From Mucilaginibacter rivuli (GTDB lineage: Bacteria; Bacteroidota; Bacteroidia; Sphingobacteriales; Sphingobacteriaceae), in assembly GCF_019391655.1 (NCBI RefSeq), contig NZ_JAHXPQ010000002.1, positions 682,001 to 746,000 of the forward strand: a DNA stretch of 64,000 nucleotides. The letters are read 5' to 3'. Each line of letters opens with the position of its first letter. The stretch's first letter is position 1. Under the pieces are notes generated by a model. That model was not told the DNA's origin and ran no database searches. It saw nothing but the letters and a program-made list of their open reading frames with translations. The position numbers were made by a program, and so were the translations under genes. This document shows positions 26,255 to 34,582 of the stretch, piece after piece.

Positions 26255-28330
26255 ATGGCAACACTCAGCTCTTCGCGCCAAAAAGCGCTGCTACGCAAAT
26301 ACTCAGGTAACGTCAAAATATTGATGATGCTGGTTAGTATTTGCTTTATTGTTTTGGTACTGCCTAAACAGGCCAAGTTTAGGTACGAATATGAAAAAGG
26401 TAAGGTGTGGAACCAAAAGGATCTTATATCGCCATACATTTTCGCTATATTAAAAACTGAGCAGGAGCGTAAAGAAGACCGTGAAGCCGCTATCAGGAGT
26501 ATTACGCCCATATACCAACTGGATGCCGAGGTAGAGCAGCAAAGCCTTGAAGGTTATAAAAATGGTTTTGAGATAAAATGGAAAACCAGTGGCATAAACG
26601 ATGGACAGAAACAGCGATATTTTACATTGGGCTATAACCTGCTGAAAGAAGTATACGCAAAAGGCGTATTAGCGCTTAATAAAAAATATCAAACCAGTGG
26701 AGAAAATTACCGCATTACTATTCTGCATAATAACATAGCTACAGAGATCAATACATCGCAGGTATTTACCCACGAAGGAGCTTTGAGTTATGTCGATCAG
26801 GCACTGTCAGCTAATAAAAACCTTGATAAAACCTTTTTAATAGGAATAATACAAGACAGGTTGCAATATAACCTCAGTTACGATGATAAGCTGACCACGC
26901 GCCTTGAGAACGAGGCAGTAGATGGCTTATCTGCCACGCGTGGCATGGTGCAAAAAGGTGATCTTATTGTGGCACGCGGCTCGGTTATTAACCAGGATAT
27001 TTATCAAAAGCTGGAATCGTTTAAATCCGCATTTGACGATAACGTACGTGTTAACGGTAACCCCAAACTGGTATTGTTGGGCCAGTTTTTACTGGTTACT
27101 ATCGTTATCAGCTTGCTTATGGTGTTCCTATACCTTTTCCGTAAGGATATTTACTATGATAACCGTCTGGTAAGCCTCATATTATTGGTTATAACGGCCA
27201 TGCTGGCTACGCTATCATTAGCCATAAGGGTACAGCTGCCTAATTTTTATTATATTCCATACTGTATTGTTCCTATCATCATCCGTATCCTGTTCGATAC
27301 CCGTTTGGCGCTTAACATTCACTTATTGGTAGTATTGATAGCCGGATTTTTTGTGCCTAACAGCTTTGAGTTTGGCTTTTTCGAGATCACGGCGGGTATG
27401 GTATCTATTTACAGTATTAAAAACCTGGTGCGCCGTGAGCAGTTCCTCATTTCGGCAGGCATTATTTTGGCGAATTACTTTTTTGCCTTTGTCGGGATAT
27501 CATTGATTCGCGAAGGCAGCCTGACGAGTATAGACTGGACAGACTTTTTACCATTCCTGTTCAGCGTAGGTTCTACTTTATTGGCTTATCCGCTTATTTA
27601 TGTCTTCGAAAAGGTATTTGGATTAACATCAGATATCACACTGATAGAATTAACCAACACTAACGCCACTTTGCTGCGTAAGCTGGCCTTTAGCGCGCCG
27701 GGCACGTTCCAACACTCGTTACAAGTTGCAAACCTGGCAGAGAGCGCCATATACGCTATTGGGGGCAATGCTTTATTGGTTAGGGCAGGGGCCTTGTATC
27801 ATGATATTGGTAAGATAGAAAACCCGCTGTATTTTATCGAGAACCAAAGCAGTGGTTTTAATCCGCATGATAAAGTAACTTATGAAGAAAGCGCGCAGAT
27901 CATCATCCGCCACGTAAGTAAGGGTATTGATATGGCCCGTAAAGAAAACCTGCCCGAAATTGTGATCGATTTTATACGTACGCATCATGGCAATACCCGG
28001 GTTGATTATTTTTATCAATCGCACTTAAAAAACTTCCCGGAGAAGATCGTGGATGAAAATACCTTCCGTTATCCCGGCCCTATACCGTTTTCTAAGGAAA
28101 CAGGTGTATTAATGTTAGCAGATTCTGTTGAGGCGGCATCGCGCTCATTACACGAGCCAAATGCGGCAACTATTGATGCTTTGGTTGAACGTATAATAGA
28201 GTACAAGCTTGACCAGGAGCAACTTAACGATAGTAATATTACGCTGAAAGATCTGGAAACCATTAAGGCGATATTTAAGCGAATGCTGATGAGTATTTAC
28301 CATGTGCGAATAGATTATCAGAATAACTAA
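26255..28330 (+). CDS. 7TM-HD membrane phosphodiesterase, PgpH type (probable c-di-AMP hydrolase)
   Basis: The 691-residue protein has a first membrane helix at about 23-42, an extracytoplasmic 7TMR-HDED domain (about 45-270), seven closely spaced helices (about 275-460) and a cytoplasmic HD domain. Metal-binding residues are visible in FQHSLQVANLAE, His516-Asp517 of GALYHDIGKIENP, and RTHHGNTRVDYFY. This is the architecture of PgpH, which hydrolyses cyclic di-AMP. Function in this organism is inferred from the family. The start at the ATG 17 bp after a -7 box is consistent. It ends just before the tRNA-Ser promoter. Confidence 0.9.
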   Translation: MATLSSSRQKALLRKYSGNVKILMMLVSICFIVLVLPKQAKFRYEYEKGKVWNQKDLISPYIFAILKTEQERKEDREAAIRSITPIYQLDAEVEQQSLEGYKNGFEIKWKTSGINDGQKQRYFTLGYNLLKEVYAKGVLALNKKYQTSGENYRITILHNNIATEINTSQVFTHEGALSYVDQALSANKNLDKTFLIGIIQDRLQYNLSYDDKLTTRLENEAVDGLSATRGMVQKGDLIVARGSVINQDIYQKLESFKSAFDDNVRVNGNPKLVLLGQFLLVTIVISLLMVFLYLFRKDIYYDNRLVSLILLVITAMLATLSLAIRVQLPNFYYIPYCIVPIIIRILFDTRLALNIHLLVVLIAGFFVPNSFEFGFFEITAGMVSIYSIKNLVRREQFLISAGIILANYFFAFVGISLIREGSLTSIDWTDFLPFLFSVGSTLLAYPLIYVFEKVFGLTSDITLIELTNTNATLLRKLAFSAPGTFQHSLQVANLAESAIYAIGGNALLVRAGALYHDIGKIENPLYFIENQSSGFNPHDKVTYEESAQIIIRHVSKGIDMARKENLPEIVIDFIRTHHGNTRVDYFYQSHLKNFPEKIVDENTFRYPGPIPFSKETGVLMLADSVEAASRSLHEPNAATIDALVERIIEYKLDQEQLNDSNITLKDLETIKAIFKRMLMSIYHVRIDYQNN

Positions 28331-28337
28331 ATTTTTT

Positions 28338-28367
28338 TTTGACGGGAAAGTTGAATTGCTATATTTG
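28338..28367 (+). promoter_or_regulatory. Promoter of tRNA-Ser, Bacteroidota type
   Basis: TTTG (28338-28341) and TATATTTG (28360-28367) match the -33 (TTG/TTTG) and -7 (TAnnTTTG) elements, separated by 18 bp. The predicted start is near 28374, about 35 nt before the mature tRNA 5' end. Confidence 0.8.
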
Positions 28368-28407
28368 CAATCCCAAAAACGGGGTATGTGCGTTGCACAA
28401 TTAAATT

Positions 28408-28494
28408 GGTGAGGTGCCTGAGAGGCCGAAAGGATCAGTTTGCTAAACTGACGTACGGGAAACTGTACCGAGGGTTCGAATCCCTCCCTCACCG
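28408..28494 (+). tRNA. tRNA-Ser (anticodon GCT)
   Basis: The acceptor arms are GGTGAGG (28408-28414) and CCTCACC (28487-28493), with discriminator G at 28494. The anticodon stem TCAGT/ACTGA encloses loop TTGCTAA with anticodon GCT at 28442-28444. A long variable arm (ACGGGAAACTGT region) is diagnostic of serine tRNA. The T arm is GAGGG-TTCGAAT-CCCTC (28470-28486). CCA is not encoded. The 3' end is followed by an inverted repeat and by a partial copy of its own tail. Confidence 0.97.
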
Positions 28495-28495
28495 C
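28479..28495 (+). repeat. Direct repeat, copy 1 (tRNA-Ser 3' end)
   Basis: These are the last 16 nt of the tRNA-Ser gene plus one base (AATCCCTCCCTCACCGC). An identical 17-bp copy lies at 28651-28667, with the inverted repeat between. The arrangement resembles the duplicated core left by integration at a tRNA 3' end. Confidence 0.85.
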
Positions 28496-28619
28496 AAATC
28501 AATAAGTGCCTGGCTTTAGCCGGGCATTTTTATTTTATAGCGTTGCCAAGCGAAGCTTGTGCATAAGAGATAAAATAAAAATGACCAGTGAGCAATAGCA
28601 AACAGGCACTTATTGATTT
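28496..28619. repeat. Nested inverted repeat behind tRNA-Ser
   Basis: The outer arms, 17 bp each, are perfect complements: 28496-28512 (AAATCAATAAGTGCCTG) and 28603-28619. A second pair of perfect 13-bp arms, CATTTTTATTTTA (28525-28537) and 28571-28583, is nested inside. A small CAAGC/GCTTG hairpin sits at the centre. The left half also forms the tRNA terminator. No open frame lies inside. The structure resembles a small non-autonomous palindromic element and abuts the tRNA tail directly. Confidence 0.75.
28508..28537 (+). terminator. Terminator of tRNA-Ser
   Basis: GCCTGGC (28508-28514) pairs with GCCGGGC (28519-28525) with one G-T pair, followed by ATTTTTATTTTA. It lies within the left half of the larger inverted repeat. 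Confidence 0.7.
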
Positions 28620-28650
28620 AAGCCCCCACCCAAAAGGGATCAATAAAATT

Positions 28651-28667
28651 AATCCCTCCCTCACCGC
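28651..28667 (+). repeat. Direct repeat, copy 2 (tRNA-Ser tail duplicate)
   Basis: An exact copy of 28479-28495, 172 bp downstream. No other part of a tRNA precedes it, so it is not a second tRNA gene. Confidence 0.85.
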
Positions 28668-28680
28668 TGAATGGTAAGTG

Positions 28681-28713
28681 AAAAGCCTGTAAATTTATGA
28701 TTTACAGGCTTTT
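28681..28713. terminator. Bidirectional terminator before the GH2 gene end
   Basis: A 14-bp perfect stem has arms AAAAGCCTGTAAAT (28681-28694) and 28700-28713, with loop TTATG and a T-run on plus. It can stop transcription from the tRNA side and from the minus-strand GH2 gene ending at 28757. Confidence 0.88.
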
Positions 28714-28756
28714 TTGTTATCGGGCTGATGAATGGGGGTTGTACTCTTTAGTTTTG

Positions 28757-31700
28757 TTACAGCAGTTTTAACACATAGGTAAATTTAGCAGGCTCGGCAT
28801 AAACCGTGTATTGAGGCATAGGGGTGGGGCCACAACTATTTGAGCCAACACCCAATGTTTTGTAGCCAATACATAATACGGTGGCATTTCTTACCGGCAG
28901 GTCAATTTTATATTCAACAGGTGCCAGTTGTTCATCACTGTAGGGTAAGGCTGCTATTTGCAAAACGGTATTATCGGCATAAATGCCTACACCAGTGCCA
29001 TTTTGATTAATTAGTTTGGCCCAGCGTACATCCTCATGATTGCCGCACTCCATCGGCTTTTCGTAAGGTGTTAATTGTTGTAAAACCGTGCTGGTATAAA
29101 TGCCAACATCTGATCCCGTTTTTCTGTCCGAGTAGTTTTCCATCGGGCCACGGCCAAAATAACTAAACCTGTCATAAGCTTTATCCAAAAACATCCTGAT
29201 ACCCATCCGCGCTATCACAAGCTTCGGCTCGTTGGTTTGCACATCATTATCAACCCTTACGGTGCCATCCCCGGTAACGGTATAAACTACATGGTGGTTT
29301 AAACTAAAACCTTTTTTACCCGTTGCGCCAAGTTCAACAGTAAGCGTTATTTCAGATGGTGTTACTTGCCTCGCTACCATGCTTTTGGTACTCCATTTTA
29401 ATTCCTTTAGCCCATAATCATCCCAATCTTTATCGGCATACATATCATCATTGCGGTGCGGCGCACGCCATAAATGCAGCATTGGCCCGCCTTGCGCAAG
29501 CAATAACTCGCTGCCATTATTTTTAACAGAAGATAAGGTACCTGTTACCTTATCAAATCTCAAACTGAAACTATTGCCCTTAACAACAATATCGCTTTTT
29601 CTTTCGCTGAATTGAATTGCAGCCATTTGACTATTGCTGATAGCTTTGGCAGCAGATTTAAACGGCAGTTCTATTTGTTCGGCGGCAATTTCGTGGCCGG
29701 CTTTTGCCCATAATTGATTTTTTATCAACTTGAACGAAAAGCGGATATAATACGTAGCACCCGGTTCAAATTGCTTATCGCGATAGGGAACAATTATTTG
29801 TTTATCGCTTAAAGGATTAATACCACTAAGGTTAATTACACCGTTTGATTGGGCAATACCATTTTTTGTAATAACCCAGGTACCTTTAAAATCCGACAGA
29901 TCAATAAACTGGTATTTGTTGCGGATGTTAAAAATACCTTTTTCCAGGTCTTTTGCGCTTACGCTGATCCATTGAAATACGCGTTGCATTTCCGGATAAT
30001 GTGGTTTTGGCGATCTGTCGGATGCTACTACGCCTTTATGAATAAAATAATGGTCGTTCGGGAACTCGCCAAAACCACCACCAAATGCGAGTATGGGGTG
30101 TTTAGGGTCACGACGGTTCCATATACCCTGATCCTGAAATTCCCATATCGCGCCGCCTAATAATGATGGATACTTATCGAACAGGTCGCCATATTCTTTT
30201 AACGACCCCATCGAGTTGAACATAGCGTGCGTAAACTCGCATAAATAAAAAGGTTTGGTGAGGCTTTTATCTACAGCCGCCCGCTCTACTGATGATAGGG
30301 CTTTCTTCTTTACATTATCCGAATCGGCATAAGGCAATATAGGTGCATACATTTTGCTATCTATGTCCGCAGGGTTTTTATCGCCAACGCCAAAACCTTC
30401 ATAATGCGTAGGGCGCGATGTATCTATGCGCTTTATGGCTGTAATTGCCGCTGCAAAATTCTTACCGCCAATACCAGCCTCGTTACCCAAGGACCATATG
30501 ATAACCGACGGGTGATTTTTAAAACTTTCCACATTGGCTACATTCCTATCAATAACGGCGGCTTTAATGCGTGGCTCGTCTGTAAGCCTTTCTCTTGCAC
30601 CGTGGCACTCTACATTAGCTTCGGCTACAAGGTAAATACCATACTCATCGCATAATTCGTACCAGCGTGGGTCGTCACTATAATGGCAGGTGCGTACATG
30701 GTTGCAATTACCCTGCTTAATAACTTCAAGATCGCGGCGCATTTGGGCTTCGGTAACGGCATGGCCAACATCGGGCCAGTTTTCATGACGGTTAACGCCT
30801 TTTAATTTAATGGGTACACCATTTACCATAAACACCCGCCCTTTGATCTCTATTTTGCGGAAACCTGTTTTTGATGAGATGGTTTCTGTTATTACCTTAC
30901 CTCTTTTTAGTCGGATAACCGTTGTATACAAATGAGGCGTTTCGGCCGTCCATTTTAAAGGGTTTATGATATTGATCTTTAAATTAGCAGTAATTTCCTG
31001 CCCCGCCTGTAAAGCCAGAATATTCGTTGTTCCACCGGCAATTACCTTTTCTCCATCATATACATTTACAACCGCCTTTTGGGGCAACGTTGCTTTTGTA
31101 CCATAATTTTTAACCTTAACTATTACATTTTCGGTAGTATCTCGGTAATGCTCATCCAGATCTGTCTGTACAAAAAAATCGCGGATATGTGCGTTTGGCG
31201 CTTTCCATAGGGTCACATTTCTAAATATTCCGTGCAGGCGCCACATATCCTGATCTTCCAGGTAACTGCCCGATGTGTACTGATATACTTCGGCTGCAAC
31301 TACATTTTTTCCCGGCTTTACATAATTTGTAATATCAAACTCGGCCGCATTGCGACTATTAACACTATAGCCAACTTTTTTACCGTTTATCCACAAAAAA
31401 AAGCCCGAGTCGACACCATCAAAGGTGATAAATATGCGTCCACCGGTCCAGTTGGCAGGTACATCAAAATCGCGGCGGTAACTGCCAACGGGATTACGCT
31501 CTTTAAAAGCGGTGTAATTTTCGGGAGGTACGCTCATCACATGCGGAAAATCAATTTTGAACGTATAACCTATATTGCGGTAAAAAGGTGTACCATAGCC
31601 TTTTATTTCCCAATTCGAAGGCACGGCAATCTCCTTCCAGCGGGTTACATCATAGTCGGGCTTAAAAAAATCTACCGGGCGGTCTTGCGGCCATGCAACC

Positions 31701-31960
31701 CAGTTAAATTTCCAATTACCATTTAAACTGCGTGATAACGACGATGAACGGCGGTTACCGGTTAGCGCCTCTTTTAGGTTGCTATACGGCATCAGGGTGG
31801 CGTGTGCCGGTTGCTTATTGATCCCCAGGCATTCCGGGTTTTCAATTTCGGCCGGTACAGTTGCTTTACGTGTGGTATCGGGTTGTTGTATACCGCAAAA
31901 AGCAGCAGATACGGCGCATAATGCTACCAGTAATATTGATAAGGATCTTATTTTTGGCAT
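28757..31960 (-). CDS. Glycoside hydrolase family 2 beta-galactosidase (LacZ-type)
   Basis: The 1067-residue exported enzyme has an N-terminal signal-type helix (1-23). LacZ-like architecture follows in order: sugar-binding jelly roll, immunoglobulin-like domain, TIM barrel, second Ig-like domain and C-terminal supersandwich (about 790-1065). The acid/base Glu494 is in WSLGNEAG and the nucleophile Glu575 in YLCEFTHAM; the latter matches the LCEYAHAM motif of beta-galactosidases rather than glucuronidases or mannosidases. It removes terminal beta-galactose. It is divergent from the GH92-GH28-GH92 operon across 327 bp that contains a LacI-type operator, so it is treated as part of the same locus. 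Confidence 0.93.
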   Translation of the reverse strand: MPKIRSLSILLVALCAVSAAFCGIQQPDTTRKATVPAEIENPECLGINKQPAHATLMPYSNLKEALTGNRRSSSLSRSLNGNWKFNWVAWPQDRPVDFFKPDYDVTRWKEIAVPSNWEIKGYGTPFYRNIGYTFKIDFPHVMSVPPENYTAFKERNPVGSYRRDFDVPANWTGGRIFITFDGVDSGFFLWINGKKVGYSVNSRNAAEFDITNYVKPGKNVVAAEVYQYTSGSYLEDQDMWRLHGIFRNVTLWKAPNAHIRDFFVQTDLDEHYRDTTENVIVKVKNYGTKATLPQKAVVNVYDGEKVIAGGTTNILALQAGQEITANLKINIINPLKWTAETPHLYTTVIRLKRGKVITETISSKTGFRKIEIKGRVFMVNGVPIKLKGVNRHENWPDVGHAVTEAQMRRDLEVIKQGNCNHVRTCHYSDDPRWYELCDEYGIYLVAEANVECHGARERLTDEPRIKAAVIDRNVANVESFKNHPSVIIWSLGNEAGIGGKNFAAAITAIKRIDTSRPTHYEGFGVGDKNPADIDSKMYAPILPYADSDNVKKKALSSVERAAVDKSLTKPFYLCEFTHAMFNSMGSLKEYGDLFDKYPSLLGGAIWEFQDQGIWNRRDPKHPILAFGGGFGEFPNDHYFIHKGVVASDRSPKPHYPEMQRVFQWISVSAKDLEKGIFNIRNKYQFIDLSDFKGTWVITKNGIAQSNGVINLSGINPLSDKQIIVPYRDKQFEPGATYYIRFSFKLIKNQLWAKAGHEIAAEQIELPFKSAAKAISNSQMAAIQFSERKSDIVVKGNSFSLRFDKVTGTLSSVKNNGSELLLAQGGPMLHLWRAPHRNDDMYADKDWDDYGLKELKWSTKSMVARQVTPSEITLTVELGATGKKGFSLNHHVVYTVTGDGTVRVDNDVQTNEPKLVIARMGIRMFLDKAYDRFSYFGRGPMENYSDRKTGSDVGIYTSTVLQQLTPYEKPMECGNHEDVRWAKLINQNGTGVGIYADNTVLQIAALPYSDEQLAPVEYKIDLPVRNATVLCIGYKTLGVGSNSCGPTPMPQYTVYAEPAKFTYVLKLL

Positions 31961-32287
31961 ATGCCCCGGTATGTTAATAATAAATGATGGTTTATGATCA
32001 GAACAAGTACAAACATATCAATACTTAATGTTCGTTTTCTTAATCCATAACTGTTGCTCACCGTTTTTCTGCTTAAACGATTTCGTAATTAAATTGGAGC
32101 GATGTATAAACAATAGCCGGCTTAGTTGATATTTTCGTACAACAATTATAAACGGGCAAAAGCGCTGTATAGTAAATGATGATGGTGGGTATATAAGTTA
32201 GCATATGTTATGCCGGCCTTTACCTGTATATTATCCCGATGCCCTGTTTCTGAAAATTATGATAAAATTTAATTTTAAATAAGTAAG
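31961..32287. promoter_or_regulatory. Divergent control region between GH2 and GH92 operon
   Basis: This 327-bp AT-rich gap has no open frame of its own. It contains a LacI-type operator at 32068-32089 and, for the minus strand, a -7-like TATGTTTG (complement of 32010-32017) 50 bp upstream of the GH2 start. No clear TTG at -33 and no convincing -7 box for the plus strand were found. Confidence 0.5.
32068..32089. promoter_or_regulatory. Predicted LacI-family operator, copy 2
   Basis: It shares the 11-bp core CTTAAACGATT and 17 of 22 positions with the palindromic operator at 39401-39422. The central CG with A/T-rich arms is typical of LacI-family sites. It sits between the GH2 and GH92 genes. 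Confidence 0.55.
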
Positions 32288-34576
32288 GTGAATTTCAGAT
32301 CTGTTTTTATCATTTATTGTATAAACATGCTGGCTGTAAGCAGCGTATTTGCCCAGAATGTGGTTTCGTATGTTCAGCCATTGGCCGGAACAGCGCCCGC
32401 TACTACCGCGGCGGCAAAAAAACACGGCGCCGGTACCGAGCTTAATGCCAACACCATACCGGCCGTAACTGTACCATTTGCCATGACACAGTGGACCGCC
32501 GAAACCCGGCAAACCGAAACCAAATGCCAGCCACCATATGTTTATGCCGATAATATGCTTACCGGTTTTAGGGCCACACACTGGCTTAGCGGCTCGTGCA
32601 CGCAAGACTATGGAAGTTTTACCATTATGCCCATCACGGGGCACCTTAAAACACTTGTGGCTAATTACCGTACAGCATTTTCGCATCGTGATGAAGTAAC
32701 CGCCCCTAACTATTACCGTGTAACTTTACCCGCGTATCACCTTTTAGCCGAAATGACAGCTACCCGCCGTTGCGGTTCACTACAATTTACGGCGCAAACT
32801 ACCGATAGCCTTTACCTGCTTATTACACCTAACAGCGACAGGGGTGAGGGCTATATTAAGATAGATTCTAAGCGGGGATTAGTATGGGGCTATAATCCCG
32901 CACACCGTATTTACCAGGGTTGGGGTAAGCCTGCAGGGTTTAGCGGTTATTTTGTAATACAATTTAAAAAAAGCTTAACCAGCCATGGTGTTTACAAAGG
33001 CGGGCAGGTATTTAAAACCGACAGCATACACAGCGGTAATGATATTGGCGCATATGTAGGCTTTAAGTTGCTGGCAGGCGAAAAGCTGAATGTATACGCC
33101 GGTACATCTTTCAGCAGCCTGGCAGGGGCTTTCAATAATTTAAAAACCGAGATAAAAAATCAGGATTTTAATACGCTTGTTGCGCAAAGCAAACGGGTTT
33201 GGCAAAAGGCTTTAAACCAGGTAAGTGTACAAAGCACTAACATACATTACAAGCAGATATTTTACACCGCGCTATATCATAGTATGCAGCAGCCCCGCCT
33301 GTATAATGATGCTGATGGCACTTATCCGCAGTTTTCTCTTAATTATCAGGCTGCGCGCATAGCCAAAGGCGAGTATTTTGATGATTTTTCGATGTGGGAT
33401 ATTTACCGGGCGCAATTGCCGCTTTTTGAAATACTTAAACCTGAACTGATAAACAGTGCTGTACGATCGATGATATTGAAAGGCAGGCAGGGTAAATGGT
33501 TGCCTATTTTTCCGTGCTGGAACAGTTATACCGCTGCCATGATAGGCGACCATGTAACCGCTTTTATCGCATCGGCATATATCAAAGGTATTCGCGATTA
33601 TGATATTGGCGAAGCTTACCGCTTAATGCGGCAAAATGCTTTTGACCAGCCTGACGAACAAGACTATAACGATGGAAAAGGCCGCAGGGCGCTTACATCG
33701 TACCTTAAATATGGCTATATCCCCTTAGAAGACTCGGTACAGCAGGCACATCATAAAAAAGAACAGGTTAGCCGCACTATTGAATATGCTTATGATGATT
33801 ATGCCCTGTCGCAAGTGGCCAACGGTTTAAATAAAACAACTGACAAAAACATATTGCTGGCCCGTAGTTTAAACTACCGTAATGTATTTGATACAGCGGT
33901 TAATATGGTGCGTGGCCGTTATATTAATAAAACCTGGTATCAGCCATTCAGGCCGTCGGGCAGGGAATTTTACATTACCGAAGGTACGCCCCAGCAATAT
34001 ACTTTTTATGTTCCGCACGATGTGAAGGGCCTTGCAAAGCTGATGGGCGGGCCAGGCAGACTTGAGACAGCCCTTGATGATCTTTTTGAGACAGGCGAAT
34101 ACTGGCATGGCAATGAGCCGGGGCACCAGATACCGTTTATGTACAGTTATACGCCATCGCCATGGAAAACACAGCAAAGGGTAAAACAAATACTTGACGA
34201 TGAATATAGCGACGGCCCCGGTGGTTTGGGCGGTAATGACGATGCCGGCCAAATGTCTGCCTGGTATGTTTTCGCTTCCCTTGGTTTTTACCCTTTAGAT
34301 CCCGTGTCGGATCAGTATATACTCACAAGCTCGTTATTTGATCAGTACAATGTTGCTTTACCTGGCGGAAAGAATTTTAAAATGATCGCTCACCGGCAGT
34401 CGGCATCGTCTATCTACATCTCAAACGCAAAGTACAACCAAAAGCCTTATACCAAAGGTTACCTTACCCATAGCATGATTGTTAATGGCGGTACGCTTGA
34501 GTTATTTTTAACTGATAAGCCCAATAAAACCCGGGCAACAAACCCCGGCGATCAGCCGGCCTCATTAACCCATTAA
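32288..34576 (+). CDS. GH92 alpha-mannosidase, first copy
   Basis: The 762-residue secreted enzyme (signal 1-22, SSVFAQ) starts at GTG; the signal peptide supports this start, since the next ATG lies inside it. GH92 enzymes are calcium-dependent exo-alpha-mannosidases. Family features are the N-terminal beta-sandwich (about 25-250), the helical barrel, a likely general acid Glu565 in TEGTPQQYTFYVPHD, and GGNDDAGQMSAWYVF (about 648-662) holding the catalytic-base region. It is the first gene of a three-gene operon, 6 bp before the GH28 gene. The sequence differs clearly from the second GH92, suggesting a different linkage specificity. Confidence 0.92.
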   Translation: MNFRSVFIIYCINMLAVSSVFAQNVVSYVQPLAGTAPATTAAAKKHGAGTELNANTIPAVTVPFAMTQWTAETRQTETKCQPPYVYADNMLTGFRATHWLSGSCTQDYGSFTIMPITGHLKTLVANYRTAFSHRDEVTAPNYYRVTLPAYHLLAEMTATRRCGSLQFTAQTTDSLYLLITPNSDRGEGYIKIDSKRGLVWGYNPAHRIYQGWGKPAGFSGYFVIQFKKSLTSHGVYKGGQVFKTDSIHSGNDIGAYVGFKLLAGEKLNVYAGTSFSSLAGAFNNLKTEIKNQDFNTLVAQSKRVWQKALNQVSVQSTNIHYKQIFYTALYHSMQQPRLYNDADGTYPQFSLNYQAARIAKGEYFDDFSMWDIYRAQLPLFEILKPELINSAVRSMILKGRQGKWLPIFPCWNSYTAAMIGDHVTAFIASAYIKGIRDYDIGEAYRLMRQNAFDQPDEQDYNDGKGRRALTSYLKYGYIPLEDSVQQAHHKKEQVSRTIEYAYDDYALSQVANGLNKTTDKNILLARSLNYRNVFDTAVNMVRGRYINKTWYQPFRPSGREFYITEGTPQQYTFYVPHDVKGLAKLMGGPGRLETALDDLFETGEYWHGNEPGHQIPFMYSYTPSPWKTQQRVKQILDDEYSDGPGGLGGNDDAGQMSAWYVFASLGFYPLDPVSDQYILTSSLFDQYNVALPGGKNFKMIAHRQSASSIYISNAKYNQKPYTKGYLTHSMIVNGGTLELFLTDKPNKTRATNPGDQPASLTH

Positions 34577-34582
34577 AACAAC

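Noticed and set aside
28651..28667. Second tRNA gene
   Set aside because: Only the last 16 nt of tRNA-Ser plus one base are repeated; no acceptor 5' arm, D arm or anticodon arm precedes them.
32231..32686. Open frame on minus, 151 codons
   Set aside because: It is antisense to the GH92 gene start, and its sequence has no signal peptide or domain while the plus frame is clearly coding.
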